64,000 nucleotides of DNA, from the NCBI RefSeq assembly GCF_003952465.1, contig NZ_CP034448.1, positions 5,371,001-5,435,000 of the forward strand, in the 5' to 3' direction. Under the pieces are notes generated by a model. It was not told where the DNA came from. It ran no database searches and was given only the letters and a program-made list of their open reading frames with translations. The position numbers were made by a program, and so were the translations under genes. Below, piece by piece: positions 50,837-59,340 of this stretch (its first letter is position 1; the number at the start of each line of letters is the position of its first letter). Origin of the DNA: Mesorhizobium sp. M1B.F.Ca.ET.045.04.1.1. Lineage in GTDB: Bacteria > Pseudomonadota > Alphaproteobacteria > Rhizobiales > Rhizobiaceae.

Positions 50837-50952
50837 CCGTCGCCTCCTCGATGCCTTCCCGCGTGGCGCTTAGATAGGCAGCCAATGATGGCCCGCCAAT
50901 GACGCTTTGCCGGCTATCTCGTGAATCGAAGATGAAATTTTTGTGCAGTTTT

Positions 50953-51109
50953 CCCCTTCTCCCCCTGTGGGAGAAGGTGTCGCCGAAGGCGACGGATGAG
51001 GGGTGTTGGAAGGAATGAGGCGGCGGCAATTTCAAGCGCATTGCCAAGCTGGAACACCCCTCATCCGACTGAGCTTCGCTCGGCCACCTTCTCCCACAAG
51101 GGGAGAAGG
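50953..51109. repeat. 157-bp inverted-repeat intergenic element (CCCTTCTCCC family)
   Basis: The left arm begins CCCCTTCTCCCCCTGTGGG, contains GTCGCCGAAGGCGAC and ends GGATGAGGGGTGTT. The right arm mirrors it, beginning AACACCCCTCATCCG, with GAGCTTCGCTC, and ending CACCTTCTCCCACAAGGGG. The arms are about 50 bp. There is no open frame. It separates the 70-residue gene from the GFA gene and is the best-preserved copy of this family in the window. Confidence 0.85.
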
Positions 51110-51117
51110 AAGAAACT

Positions 51118-51513
51118 CTAAGCCGGAGGCGCGCCCTCATATTGCGGCAAACCATCATCGAGCCGGACCCAAGGCTGCATGGACGCCGTCCAGAAATGCA
51201 TGTCTGGCTTGAACGCGGACGGGTCGTCGAGCGAGCCGGACGTGATGCCGAGAATACCTCTGGAGTCACGGCGCGAAAACATCGTCGTGCCGCAGGCGGG
51301 ACAGAAGCCGCGCTCGAGGTCCGGCGATGAATTGACCGTCGCCAAAGGCCCTTCGACGGTCACGTCTTCGATGCGGAACAGGAGCCGCGCGTTGAAGGCG
51401 GCGCCGATCGCCTTCTGGCAGACCCGGCAATGGCAGATGCGCTCGTTGATCGGCTCGGCCTCGGCACGATAGCGCACCGCGCCGCACAGGCATCCGCCTT
51501 GGTATTTGGTCAT
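51118..51513 (-). CDS. GFA family protein (glutathione-dependent formaldehyde-activating enzyme-like)
   Basis: A 131-residue zinc protein of the GFA/CENP-V family. Zinc ligands are in order: CLCGAVRY (with GGCLCG), ICHCRVCQKAIG, and GFCPACGTTMFSR. The family includes formaldehyde-activating enzymes, but most members have no proven activity. ATG 51513 (MTKYQGGCLCG) is the expected start. It is a single gene read leftward beside the inverted-repeat element. Confidence 0.93.
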   Translation of the reverse strand: MTKYQGGCLCGAVRYRAEAEPINERICHCRVCQKAIGAAFNARLLFRIEDVTVEGPLATVNSSPDLERGFCPACGTTMFSRRDSRGILGITSGSLDDPSAFKPDMHFWTASMQPWVRLDDGLPQYEGAPPA

Positions 51514-51649
51514 CACAAGCACTCGGTTCGTGGGAGTGCGGGCACGGTAGCGGCCGGCATGGCGTGGTCAATCAAAAAGCTTTGATGGGATGCTATCGAT
51601 TGTCGTGATGCCTCTGGCCGCCTTCCCTCGGGCAGCCAGCGGTCAAGGG

Positions 51650-52597
51650 TTACTCGTTGACCATCTCGTCCCAGGTTTTCACCTTGGTCTGGCCGTCGAG
51701 AAAGGGAAGCGTGGTGGCAGCGAGTTCCGGCGCAAGAAAGACATCGTAGTGGGTGCGGTTGGGCAGGATCGCCAGCCGGTTCTGCGACAGGTTCTCGCGC
51801 ATCCAGCCCGCGTCCTTCAGCCCGCCGCCGAGCAATTGGAAGAACTTGATCTCGTGCTCGGGCTTGTACATATCGCTGTCGCCATAAACGAGCATGACCG
51901 GCATCTTGAGCTTCGGCACATCGGCCGAGAAATCGTAGTCATTGCGCATGAAATTGCCGAGCGCGTCGAGCAGCTTCGGGAAATCCTCTGGCTTCGGCGC
52001 CACGGCGACATAGGATTTGTACATCGGCGTGTCCTTCATGAACGGGGCGGCCGCCGCGCTCACCTGCGCCTGCTGCGGGCGCATCTCGTCGTAGAAGCCA
52101 TCGGCGGCGTAGCCGGTCGACATCATGACCAGCCGGCGCACGGCTTCCGGATGCTGGACGGCCATGCGCAAGGCAACGCCGCCACCCAGCGAATAGCCCA
52201 TGACATCGACCTTGTCGTAGCCGAGCGCCTTGACGATGGCCGCCATATCGTTGCCCATCGCCTCAAGGCCGAATGCCCGTTCGCCGAGCGCGGTGCGGCC
52301 ATGACCCTGCAGGTCCACGGCAATCACGGTGCGATGCTCGGCGAATTTCGGCAGGATCGGTGCGAACATGTCGGTCGAGCCAAGCCCGCCGTGAAGCAGG
52401 AGCAACGGCTCGCCCTTGCCGTAGATGGCGAAGTAGTAATTCAGGCCGTCGATCGGCAGCAGGCCGGATTTTTCCGGCTTCAAAAGGGCTTTGGCTTCAG
52501 TGGTCATGGCAGGCTTGGACTCCTCGGATTGTGCGTCCGGCGCGGCAATAAGGGCCACGACCGACGCGAGAATGGCTAAAAGCAGGGTCTTGGACAC
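51650..52597 (-). CDS. exported alpha/beta hydrolase
   Basis: About 315 residues from GTG 52597, which is preceded by a GGAGAAG site. The start is followed by a signal peptide (SKTLLLAILASVVALIAAPDAQS). The hydrolase fold is visible as LLLLHGGLGSTDMFAPILP (oxyanion loop), AVDLQGHGRT, nucleophile VMGYSLGGGVALRMAVQHP (GYSLGG), the acid in MLVYGDSDMYKPEHEI and the catalytic histidine in NRTHYDVF. Substrate unknown; a periplasmic esterase is likely. Using the earlier in-frame start would put the signal peptide inside the protein, so I reject it. Confidence 0.87.
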   Translation of the reverse strand: MSKTLLLAILASVVALIAAPDAQSEESKPAMTTEAKALLKPEKSGLLPIDGLNYYFAIYGKGEPLLLLHGGLGSTDMFAPILPKFAEHRTVIAVDLQGHGRTALGERAFGLEAMGNDMAAIVKALGYDKVDVMGYSLGGGVALRMAVQHPEAVRRLVMMSTGYAADGFYDEMRPQQAQVSAAAAPFMKDTPMYKSYVAVAPKPEDFPKLLDALGNFMRNDYDFSADVPKLKMPVMLVYGDSDMYKPEHEIKFFQLLGGGLKDAGWMRENLSQNRLAILPNRTHYDVFLAPELAATTLPFLDGQTKVKTWDEMVNE

Positions 52598-52720
52598 TTT
52601 TGGTCTTCTCCGTCTGTGTGCCCAAGGACGCGGCGACGAAGCCCAAGCCGACATGGCTTGCCAAAAAATAGAAACGGGCAGCGAGTTGCTGTGTCTCGAG
52701 CCCAAGTAGAGAAAGGAAGG

Positions 52721-52969
52721 TTAGTGGCGCCGTGCCTGGACGAGATAGGCATCGATCTCGGTTTCGCCGAGCCATTTGGCGGCCTCGAGCCGATGCAGCC
52801 CCTCGACCAAGACATGGCGCTTGCCGTCGTGACGCACCTGGATCGGCGTCTTCATGCCGTTCTCGAGGATGTCCTCGGCAAGATGGCGCACGGTCTCGGG
52901 ATGCAGCGTCTTGCGGCGCGCCGTTGGCACGTAGATGTCGTCGACCTTGACCTTTTGCACGCGCAGCAT
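52721..52969 (-). CDS. orphan ParB N-terminal (ParB/sulfiredoxin-like) domain protein (82 aa)
   Basis: An 82-residue protein consisting only of the ParB/Srx fold: VKVDDIYVPTARRKTLHPETVRHLAEDILENGMKTPIQV, then the GRHVLVEG-type motif as KRHVLVEGLHRLEAAKWLGETEI. The EGLHRLEAAK motif is the CTPase/nucleotide-binding box of ParB proteins (normally GERRxRA). It lacks the helix-turn-helix and dimerisation parts of chromosomal ParB, so it is not a partition protein. Such short members are found alone in rhizobia with unknown function. It lies upstream of the hydrolase gene with 123 bp between. Confidence 0.85.
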   Translation of the reverse strand: MLRVQKVKVDDIYVPTARRKTLHPETVRHLAEDILENGMKTPIQVRHDGKRHVLVEGLHRLEAAKWLGETEIDAYLVQARRH

Positions 52970-52999
52970 GTCGGCTCCCAGTGCGGAAATCTTGTTGCC

Positions 53000-53147
53000 C
53001 TAGGGTCTGTCGAGATTCAGGTCAGGCCGACCCGAGAAGGGCAGTTTCCGAGAACCGGAGCGGAGCGTACTTGAAGTACGTGAGCACCGGAAGCGCAGGG
53101 AACTGCCGTTCGCAGGCCGGCCTCACCTGAATATCGATAGACCCTAG
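53000..53147. repeat. 148-bp inverted-repeat element with CTAGGGTCT ends
   Basis: The outer arms CTAGGGTCT-CGA-ATTCAGGT-AGGCC and GGCCT-ACCTGAAT-TCGA-AGACCCTAG pair with only a few mismatches. The centre holds CGTACTT/AAGTACG (near 53067-53081) and GGGCAGTT/AACTGCC. It is a MITE-like non-coding element common in rhizobial genomes. It sits between the ParB-like gene and the start of the dimethylformamidase-like gene. Confidence 0.85.
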
Positions 53148-53260
53148 AATGAAATAGTTGGTTTGCCGCATATGGCCAAGCGCTCGCTGGCCCGATTGTT
53201 TCCATTTGACGCTTGGCCGGCCGATGGTCTCAATGGCGGCGTCTTGGTTTCAGGTGCTCT

Positions 53261-54913
53261 TTGACGCAACTGCCCACCGAATTCCCCGATTTCGGGCTGA
53301 CGCCCGAGCAGCGCCGCGAGGCGGTGCGCGGCCATTACTATGAATGGCCGGGCATGGATGGCTCGAGCGGCGAGATCTGGTGCTACAGCGACCGTTTCTC
53401 CTATCGGCCGGGCGAGACCGTGGTGCTGCATGTCAGCTCGACGGCACCGCAATTCGGCATCGTCGTCGTCCGCGACGGCGGCAGCGAAACCAGGGTCGTC
53501 GAAAAGACCGGCCTTTCGGCACGCTGGCAGGAGACGCCCGATCAATGCTCGGTCGAAGGCTGCGGGTGGGATGCCTCGTTCGAATTCCGCATCGGCAACG
53601 ACTGGCCGTCGGGCGCCTATCGCGTCACCCTTTCGGCCGAAGGGCGGGACGGCAGCCCGATCCACAGCCACCATCTCTTTATCGTCGCGCCCCTGCCCGG
53701 CAAGAAACCTGGCCGCCTGCTGCAGGTCGCGGCGACCGGCACCTGGCTTGCCTACAACACCTGGGGCGGCTCCAACCACTATCAGGGCATTACCGGCCCG
53801 AACCGCGATCAATACGCGACGATGGTTTCAACGCAGCGCCCGTGGTGCCGCGGCTTCGTCGTGCTGCCGAAGGAGGCGCCGCGCGTGCCGCTGGAGGTCG
53901 CGGTGCCGCCGAAGGCGGTGCCGCGCTATCCGCAAATGGAATGGGCTTTCGCCACCGGCCATTCGAAGAAATACGCCTCTTCCGGCTGGGCAAGCTACGA
54001 CAGCCATTTCTTCCGCTTCGCCGAGCGCGCCGGTTACGCGGTCGACCTCGCCAGCCAGCACGAGCTGCATTTCTCGCCGGAAATCCTCGACGGCTACGAT
54101 TGCGCCGTCTTCGTCGGCCATGACGAATACTGGACCTGGGAGATGCGCGACGCGGTCGACCGCTATGTCGAGCGCGGCGGCCACGCGGCGCGTTTCGCCG
54201 GCAACTTCATGTGGCAGACGCGGCTGGAGGACGAGGGCCGCCGACAGGTCTGCTACAAGTATCGCGCCCGCGCCGAGGACCCTGCCTATCGCGGCGGCGA
54301 TGTCACCCGCGCCACCAATTCCTGGGAAGCACCGGAGATCGGCCGTCCGGGCAGCGCCACCTTCGGCCTCAATGCGACCAGGGGCGTCTATGCCGGCTGG
54401 GGCGGCTGCGCGCCGCGCGGCGTGCGCGGCTTCCCGGTCTACCGGCCCGAGCACTGGGCCTTTGCCGGCACCGGCATCTATTATGGCGATCTGCTCGGTG
54501 CCGACAGCCATGTCTATGGCTACGAGGTCGACGGGCTCGATTTCGAGATCCGCGGCGGCCTGCCCTATCCGACCGCCACCAGCGGCGCGCCGGACGGCTT
54601 GCAGGTGCTGGCGGTCGGCATGGCGAGCCAGGTCGAGGAAAGCGCCGACATCCCGATCGAGGACCAGTTCCTCACCGACGAGGACGGGCGCTTCACCGCC
54701 GAGACGTTGTTCGGCGAGGCCAGCGACGCCAATCTCGACAAGGTCAAGCGCGGCAACGGCATGATCGTCAATTTCCCGCGCGGCAAGGGCGAGGTCTTCC
54801 ACGCCGGAAGCTGCGAATGGGTCGCCGGCCTGCTAAGGCAGGACGCGATGGTCGAACGCGTGACCAAAAATGTTCTCGACCGCTATCTTGGCCGAGACAA
54901 GAAGGGTGAATGA
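53261..54913 (+). CDS. N,N-dimethylformamidase large-subunit-like protein
   Basis: About 550 residues from a TTG start at 53261 (AGGTG upstream); an in-frame start 16 codons earlier is possible. The body is recognised as the DmfA2 beta-subunit family: YYEWPGMDGSSGEIWCYSDRFSYRPGETVVLHVSS, YNTWGGSNHYQG, HSKKYASSGWASYDSHFFRFAERAGY, and FVGHDEYWTWEMRDAVDRYVERGGH. True dimethylformamidases use a small partner subunit and a mononuclear iron centre; no DmfA1 gene is here, and the protein is shorter than the roughly 760-residue DmfA2. Another C-N hydrolase substrate is likely. The stop overlaps the aminotransferase start (ATGA), so the two are translationally coupled. Confidence 0.8.
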   Translation: MTQLPTEFPDFGLTPEQRREAVRGHYYEWPGMDGSSGEIWCYSDRFSYRPGETVVLHVSSTAPQFGIVVVRDGGSETRVVEKTGLSARWQETPDQCSVEGCGWDASFEFRIGNDWPSGAYRVTLSAEGRDGSPIHSHHLFIVAPLPGKKPGRLLQVAATGTWLAYNTWGGSNHYQGITGPNRDQYATMVSTQRPWCRGFVVLPKEAPRVPLEVAVPPKAVPRYPQMEWAFATGHSKKYASSGWASYDSHFFRFAERAGYAVDLASQHELHFSPEILDGYDCAVFVGHDEYWTWEMRDAVDRYVERGGHAARFAGNFMWQTRLEDEGRRQVCYKYRARAEDPAYRGGDVTRATNSWEAPEIGRPGSATFGLNATRGVYAGWGGCAPRGVRGFPVYRPEHWAFAGTGIYYGDLLGADSHVYGYEVDGLDFEIRGGLPYPTATSGAPDGLQVLAVGMASQVEESADIPIEDQFLTDEDGRFTAETLFGEASDANLDKVKRGNGMIVNFPRGKGEVFHAGSCEWVAGLLRQDAMVERVTKNVLDRYLGRDKKGE

Positions 54914-56277
54914 GCGCCATGCAGTCCGTCGAAACCGACCGCCGACAGAACCTTTTCCATTTCACGCGGCGGCCTCAGCCGATGGTGGACCGCGCCGACG
55001 GCATCTACCTGTGGGATAAGAGCGGCCGCCGCTACATCGACGGATCGAGCGGCGCGGTCAACGTCAACGTTGGTCATGGCAACCGCAATGTCATCGATGC
55101 GATGAAGTGGCAGCTGGATCGCGTCAGCTTCGCCTACATCTTCCAATTCGAGAACGAGCAGGCAGTCGCGCTCGCGCGGGGCCTGGCAGAGCGGCTTCCA
55201 AACGGCCTCGACCGCATCTATTTCGTCTCTGGCGGTTCTGAGGCCGTCGAGGCCTGCCTCAAGCTCGCGCGGCAATGGGCGGTGGCAACAGGCCAGGACA
55301 AACGCTGGAAAACCATCGGGCGTATGCCCTCTTATCATGGCATCACGCTCGGCACGCTCGCCGTCACTGGCGATGACGTCCTCACCAAGACATTCGACCC
55401 GATCGGCCGGCCCATGCCGTTGGTGCCAGCTCCGTTTGTTCATCGCGATCACGACAATCTTTCGATAGAACAGCGAGGCGTCCGCTACGCGAACATGCTG
55501 GAGGAAAAAATCCTGGAGGAAGGGCCTGAAAGCGTGCTCGCCTTCATCATGGAGCCGATCGGCGGCGCCGCAACCGCGGCGCTGGTCCCGCCCGACAGCT
55601 ACTTCCCGCGGATCCGTGAAATCTGCGATCGCTACGGCATCCTTCTCATCCACGACGAGGTGATGACCGGCATCGGGCGCACCGGCAAATTCCTCGGCGG
55701 CGACCACTGGGCCTGCCGGCCGGATATCGTCGCGCTATCGAAGGGTCTTTCATCTGGCTATGCGCCGCTCGGCGCACTTGCCGCGACCCAGAGGATTGTC
55801 GGGCCGGTTGTTGAGGCGGGTGGATTCCTGCATGGCCATACCTATGGCGGCAATCCTGTCGCCTGCGCGGCGGGCGTTGCCGTCCTTGGCGAGGTCGACC
55901 GCCTGGGCTTGACCCAGAATTCCGCCGCCATGGGCGAGGTGCTGAGGGGCGAGCTCGAAGCCCTGTCCGGCCGCTTCCCTTTCATAGCGGACGTGCGAGG
56001 CAAGGGCCTGTTCATGGGCGCCGAACTTTATGCCGACCCCGTGGCCAGGACGCCGCTGCCGCAAAGCCTCAACGCCAATTTGCGGCTCATCGACCTGGCG
56101 TTTGAACGCGGGCTGATCATCTACTCGCGGCGCGTGCGTGGCGGACCGATGAGCGACAATTTCATGGTTTGCCCGCCATTGATCACGACCCGCGACCAGA
56201 TCGGCGAGATTATCGCGGTCCTTAGCGACGCGCTGGAAGCGCTGGCCGCGGAACTCGATCTGCCGGTGGGAAGATAG
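54910..56277 (+). CDS. PLP-dependent class III aminotransferase
   Basis: A 455-residue omega-aminotransferase family member. It has GIYLWDKSGRRYIDGSSGAVNVNVGHG near the N-terminus, FVSGGSEAVEACLKLARQW, the cofactor-binding LLIHDEVMTGIGRTGKF, and the Schiff-base lysine in VALSKGLSSGYAPLGAL, then HGHTYGGNPVACAAG. It transfers amino groups from an omega-amino or amine donor to an oxo acid. Its ATG overlaps the TGA of the dimethylformamidase-like gene, so both are expressed together. The natural inference is release of an amine by the first enzyme and transamination by this one. The start at 54910 has a GAAGGGTGA ribosome site. Confidence 0.9.
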   Translation: MSAMQSVETDRRQNLFHFTRRPQPMVDRADGIYLWDKSGRRYIDGSSGAVNVNVGHGNRNVIDAMKWQLDRVSFAYIFQFENEQAVALARGLAERLPNGLDRIYFVSGGSEAVEACLKLARQWAVATGQDKRWKTIGRMPSYHGITLGTLAVTGDDVLTKTFDPIGRPMPLVPAPFVHRDHDNLSIEQRGVRYANMLEEKILEEGPESVLAFIMEPIGGAATAALVPPDSYFPRIREICDRYGILLIHDEVMTGIGRTGKFLGGDHWACRPDIVALSKGLSSGYAPLGALAATQRIVGPVVEAGGFLHGHTYGGNPVACAAGVAVLGEVDRLGLTQNSAAMGEVLRGELEALSGRFPFIADVRGKGLFMGAELYADPVARTPLPQSLNANLRLIDLAFERGLIIYSRRVRGGPMSDNFMVCPPLITTRDQIGEIIAVLSDALEALAAELDLPVGR

Positions 56278-56324
56278 GATCGGGTGGCGTGTTGAGACAT
56301 CCTGAGATGTTTGCGTTCCTTCGC

Positions 56325-56483
56325 GCCCCCCTCTGTCCTACCGGACATCTCCCCCTCAAGGGGGGAGATTGGCCGTCACGACAGCCTTCGCAAATCCCAA
56401 ACGTCGCAGGGTGGGCGGCAGCGCAGAAACCGCCGATCTCCCCCCTTGAGGGGGAGATGGCCGGCAGGCCAGAGGGGGTGCCT
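56325..56483. repeat. 159-bp inverted-repeat intergenic element (CATCTCCCCCT family)
   Basis: The left arm contains CCCCTCTGTCCTACCGGACATC and CTCCCCCTCAAGGGGGGAG, the right arm CCCCCTTGAGGGGGAGATGG followed by CCGGCAGGCCAGAGGGGG. About 55 bp between the arms are unrelated. No coding capacity. It splits the dimethylformamidase/aminotransferase pair from the GNAT gene and differs in arm sequence from the CTTCTCCC elements elsewhere. Confidence 0.8.
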
Positions 56484-56499
56484 TGGCGCCATCCTCTCC

Positions 56500-57009
56500 A
56501 TGAGTAAACCCTCACAGGCGGTCACCCTCCGCCCCGGCCGAATCGACGACGTCGAAACCATCCACGCAGCACTCTTGCGCCTCGGCACCCACATCGGCGC
56601 GCATCAGGAAATCACCTCCACCCCCGATGACCTGCGCCGCTACGGCTTCGGCGAAAACCCCGCCTTCTCGACCCTGATCGCCGAGGTCGGCGGCGAGTTC
56701 GCCGGGCTCTGCCTGCATTTCCCGATTTTCTCGACCTGGATGGGCAGGCCAGGCGTTTACGTGCAGGACCTCTATGTCGAGGACCGCTTTCGCGGCCGCC
56801 GCATCGGCGAGAAACTCCTGCGGCGCGTGGCCAGGGAGTGCCTCGCGGCAGGCGGCGTTTATTTGAGGCTCTCCGTCGACACGGACAACGAGACCGCCAA
56901 GGCCTTCTATGAGAGACTGGGTATCGGCTGGTCGAGCTACGAGCAGGTGCAAAAGATCGTCGGCAAGGCCTTCTTCGCCTTTGCCGACGCCCCGGAGGAA
57001 GAACGATGA
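56500..57009 (+). CDS. GNAT family N-acetyltransferase
   Basis: A 169-residue single-domain acetyltransferase. The start at ATG 56500 (MSKPSQAVTLRPGRIDDVETIH) is chosen because a longer open frame runs into the repeat. Motifs are YVQDLYVEDRFRGRRIGEKLLRRVARECLA (the acetyl-CoA R-x-x-G-x-G/A loop appears as RFRGRRIG) and LSVDTDNETAKAFYERLGIGW. Closest relatives in sequence style are diamine or polyamine acetyltransferases, which share the YVEDLYV-R-GxG pattern and EQVQKIVG ending. Its stop overlaps the start of the deacetylase-like gene by 4 bp, an unusual pairing of opposite activities. Confidence 0.87.
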   Translation: MSKPSQAVTLRPGRIDDVETIHAALLRLGTHIGAHQEITSTPDDLRRYGFGENPAFSTLIAEVGGEFAGLCLHFPIFSTWMGRPGVYVQDLYVEDRFRGRRIGEKLLRRVARECLAAGGVYLRLSVDTDNETAKAFYERLGIGWSSYEQVQKIVGKAFFAFADAPEEER

Positions 57010-58034
57010 AAGCCTTCTATGCGGAGGAGCAAAAGCGCCACGACCCAAAGGCCTTCCTCTCCAGCGGCGCTCCCCAGCCCAACCCGGAAAAGCCGGAGCG
57101 GCTCGAAAGATTGCTAGCCGGCGCAAGATCGGCCGGCCTGACGATCGAGAGACCGAAAAATCATGGCCTCGGGCCGATCGCCGCCGTGCACACGCCCGAA
57201 TATCTCGACTTCCTCGAGCACATCTTCGCGCGCTGGCAGCGTATCGAAGGCGCCTCGGCAGAGGTCATTCCGAACATCCACCCGATCGCCCGCGACGGCT
57301 CCTATCCGGCCTCGGCGGTCGGCCAGGCCGGCTATCACATGGCCGACACCGCCTGCCCGATCTCGGCCGAGACCTGGAACAGCGCGCTGTGGAGCGCCTG
57401 GAGCGCGGTCGAGGCTGCAGAAGCCGTGATGGCCGGCGCGCCTTCGGCCTATGCGCTCTGCCGACCGCCCGGCCACCACGCCTTCGCGGACATCGCCGGC
57501 GGTTTCTGCTTCATCAACAATTCGGCGGTCGCCGCACAGGTGCTGCGCAGGAACGCCGCGCGCGTTGCGATCCTCGATGTCGACCTGCACCACGGCAACG
57601 GCACGCAAGGCATCTTCTACGCGAGGCCCGATGTGCTCACCGTCTCGCTGCACGCCGATCCGGTGCGCTTCTATCCCTTTTTCTGGGGCCATGCCGACGA
57701 GCGCGGCGAAGGCCCCGGCCTCGGCTACAATTTCAACCTGCCGCTGCCGCGCAAATCCGGCGACGCTGCGTTTCTCGAAGCGCTGGCCTCAGCCTTCCGG
57801 CGCGTCCACTCTTTCGCGCCCGAGGCGTTGGTCGTGGCGCTCGGGCTCGATGCCTTCGAAGGCGACCCGTTCGGCGGGCTTTCTGTGACGACGCCCGGCT
57901 TCGCGCGCATCGGCGAGGCGATTGCCGGGCTCGGCCTGCCGACGGTGATCGTCCAGGAGGGCGGTTATCTCTGCGATGCGCTCGGCGACAACTTGACCGC
58001 GTTCCTGACCGGCTTCGGCGGCAAGAAGGGTTAG
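57006..58034 (+). CDS. histone-deacetylase-family amidohydrolase (acetylpolyamine amidohydrolase-like)
   Basis: A 342-residue zinc enzyme of the HDAC superfamily. Catalytic blocks are visible: CRPPGHHAFADIAGGFCFINNSAVAAQ (the paired histidines), AILDVDLHHGNGTQ (Asp-x-Asp-x-His zinc ligands), and VALGLDAFEGDPFGG (third ligand aspartate), with the QEGGYLCDALGDNL end. Bacterial members usually remove acetyl groups from acetylpolyamines. Its ATG overlaps the GNAT stop (ATGA). Acetylation and deacetylation of amines by adjacent coupled genes points to polyamine catabolism or detoxification. It ends 1 bp from the convergent desulfurase-like gene. Confidence 0.9.
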   Translation: MKAFYAEEQKRHDPKAFLSSGAPQPNPEKPERLERLLAGARSAGLTIERPKNHGLGPIAAVHTPEYLDFLEHIFARWQRIEGASAEVIPNIHPIARDGSYPASAVGQAGYHMADTACPISAETWNSALWSAWSAVEAAEAVMAGAPSAYALCRPPGHHAFADIAGGFCFINNSAVAAQVLRRNAARVAILDVDLHHGNGTQGIFYARPDVLTVSLHADPVRFYPFFWGHADERGEGPGLGYNFNLPLPRKSGDAAFLEALASAFRRVHSFAPEALVVALGLDAFEGDPFGGLSVTTPGFARIGEAIAGLGLPTVIVQEGGYLCDALGDNLTAFLTGFGGKKG

Positions 58035-58035
58035 C

Positions 58036-59304
58036 TCAAGAGCGCTGCTGCCTCAGCATCGCGATCACGCGGTGCACGCTTTCCAGCGTCTCGCCGATCT
58101 CTGCCGCCGTGTTGTAATGGGCGATGCCGATGCGCACGACACCTTGTTCCGGCGGAATGCCGAGTTGGTGGACGATTTCCCATGCGTAGTTATGGCCCGA
58201 CCAGAGAAAAATGTTCTCGGCGTTCATCTGCCGCACGATCGTCTCCGGCGCGATGCCTTCGACCGTGAAGGAAACCGTCGGCACGCGTTCGCCGAAACGC
58301 TCCGGATTTGTGATGCCGCGGATGGTCAGGCCAGCGATATCTGACAGGCCTTCGATCAACTGCCGGGCCAGTGCGTTTTCGTAGGCGATCGACACCTCGA
58401 AGGCTTTCGCAATCCGCTGCCGCCGTGAGCCGCCCTCGCCAGCCGCAGCGCCGAGATCGGCGAAATAATCGACCGCGGCGGTGAGGCCGGCCATCAGCTC
58501 GATCTGCGGCGTGCCGAGTTCGAAACGCTCCGGCAGGCCGTTCGATGAGCAGCGGCACTTGTATGGCTTGAGCGTATCGATGACGTCGCGACGGCCCCAC
58601 AGTATGCCCATATGCGGCCCGAAGAACTTATAGGCCGAGCAGACCAGGAAATCGCAGCCGAGTTCCTGCACGTCGATCAGCCCGTGCGGCGCGAACTGCA
58701 CGGCATCGACATAGACCAGCGCGCCGGCCTGCCTGGCGATCGCCGTCAGTGCCTTCACGCGGTTGATCGAGCCGGTGAGGTTCGAGGCATAGTTCAGCGC
58801 CACGAGCCGCGTCCTTTCCGAAAGCAGCGCCTTCAAAGCGTTTTCCTCGACCTGCCAGCTCCGTTCGTCGAACGGCAGGAAGCGCACGACAAGACCGAGA
58901 TCCTCGGCAAGCTGCAGCCAGGGCGAGACATTGCCCTCATGGTCCATGCGCGTCAGGATGATCTCGTCACCCGGCTTCATCGTCCGGCCGAGCGTTCGCG
59001 ACATGTGGTAAGTCAAGGTCGTCATGTTGGCGCCGATGATGATCTCCTCGACGCTTGCCGCACCGAGGAAGTCGGCCATCGCAGCATGCGCCTCGTCGCC
59101 CACTTTTTGCGCTGCGACCGTCGTTTCGAAGAAACCGCCAAGATTGGCGTTGGTAGTGAGCAGGCAGCGCGACACGGCGTCGGCCACCGCCTGCGGCACC
59201 TGCGTGCCGGCGGGATTGTCGAGATAGACGCGGCGGCGGCCTTTGTCGGTCAGCGAAAGTGCCGGAAACTTCCCGCGCACGACCTCGATCGGAAAGTCTG
59301 CCAT
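58036..59304 (-). CDS. PLP-dependent cysteine-desulfurase-like protein (class V fold)
   Basis: A 422-residue class V aminotransferase-fold protein of the cysteine desulfurase-like family (TIGR01976 type). It has YLDNPAGTQVPQAVADAVSRCL near the N-terminus, IGANMTTLTYHMSRTLGRTM, VDAVQFAPHGLIDVQELGCDFLVCSAYKFFGPHMG with the PLP lysine in SAYKFFGPH, and the C-terminal VRIGIAHYNTAAEI. The NifS/SufS cysteine loop is not obvious, so genuine desulfurase activity is doubtful and another PLP lyase reaction is possible. ATG 59304 has GGAG upstream. It begins 36 bp after the aldo/keto reductase gene on the same strand, likely one operon. Confidence 0.85.
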   Translation of the reverse strand: MADFPIEVVRGKFPALSLTDKGRRRVYLDNPAGTQVPQAVADAVSRCLLTTNANLGGFFETTVAAQKVGDEAHAAMADFLGAASVEEIIIGANMTTLTYHMSRTLGRTMKPGDEIILTRMDHEGNVSPWLQLAEDLGLVVRFLPFDERSWQVEENALKALLSERTRLVALNYASNLTGSINRVKALTAIARQAGALVYVDAVQFAPHGLIDVQELGCDFLVCSAYKFFGPHMGILWGRRDVIDTLKPYKCRCSSNGLPERFELGTPQIELMAGLTAAVDYFADLGAAAGEGGSRRQRIAKAFEVSIAYENALARQLIEGLSDIAGLTIRGITNPERFGERVPTVSFTVEGIAPETIVRQMNAENIFLWSGHNYAWEIVHQLGIPPEQGVVRIGIAHYNTAAEIGETLESVHRVIAMLRQQRS

Positions 59305-59340
59305 TGTCTCCATTCCTTTGTCTTTTCTAATGATTTCCGC

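Noticed and set aside
52721..52969. ParB-like gene considered as part of a plasmid partition or replication origin
   Set aside because: There is no ParA, no parS-like site and no DNA-binding domain; the surroundings are chromosomal single genes.
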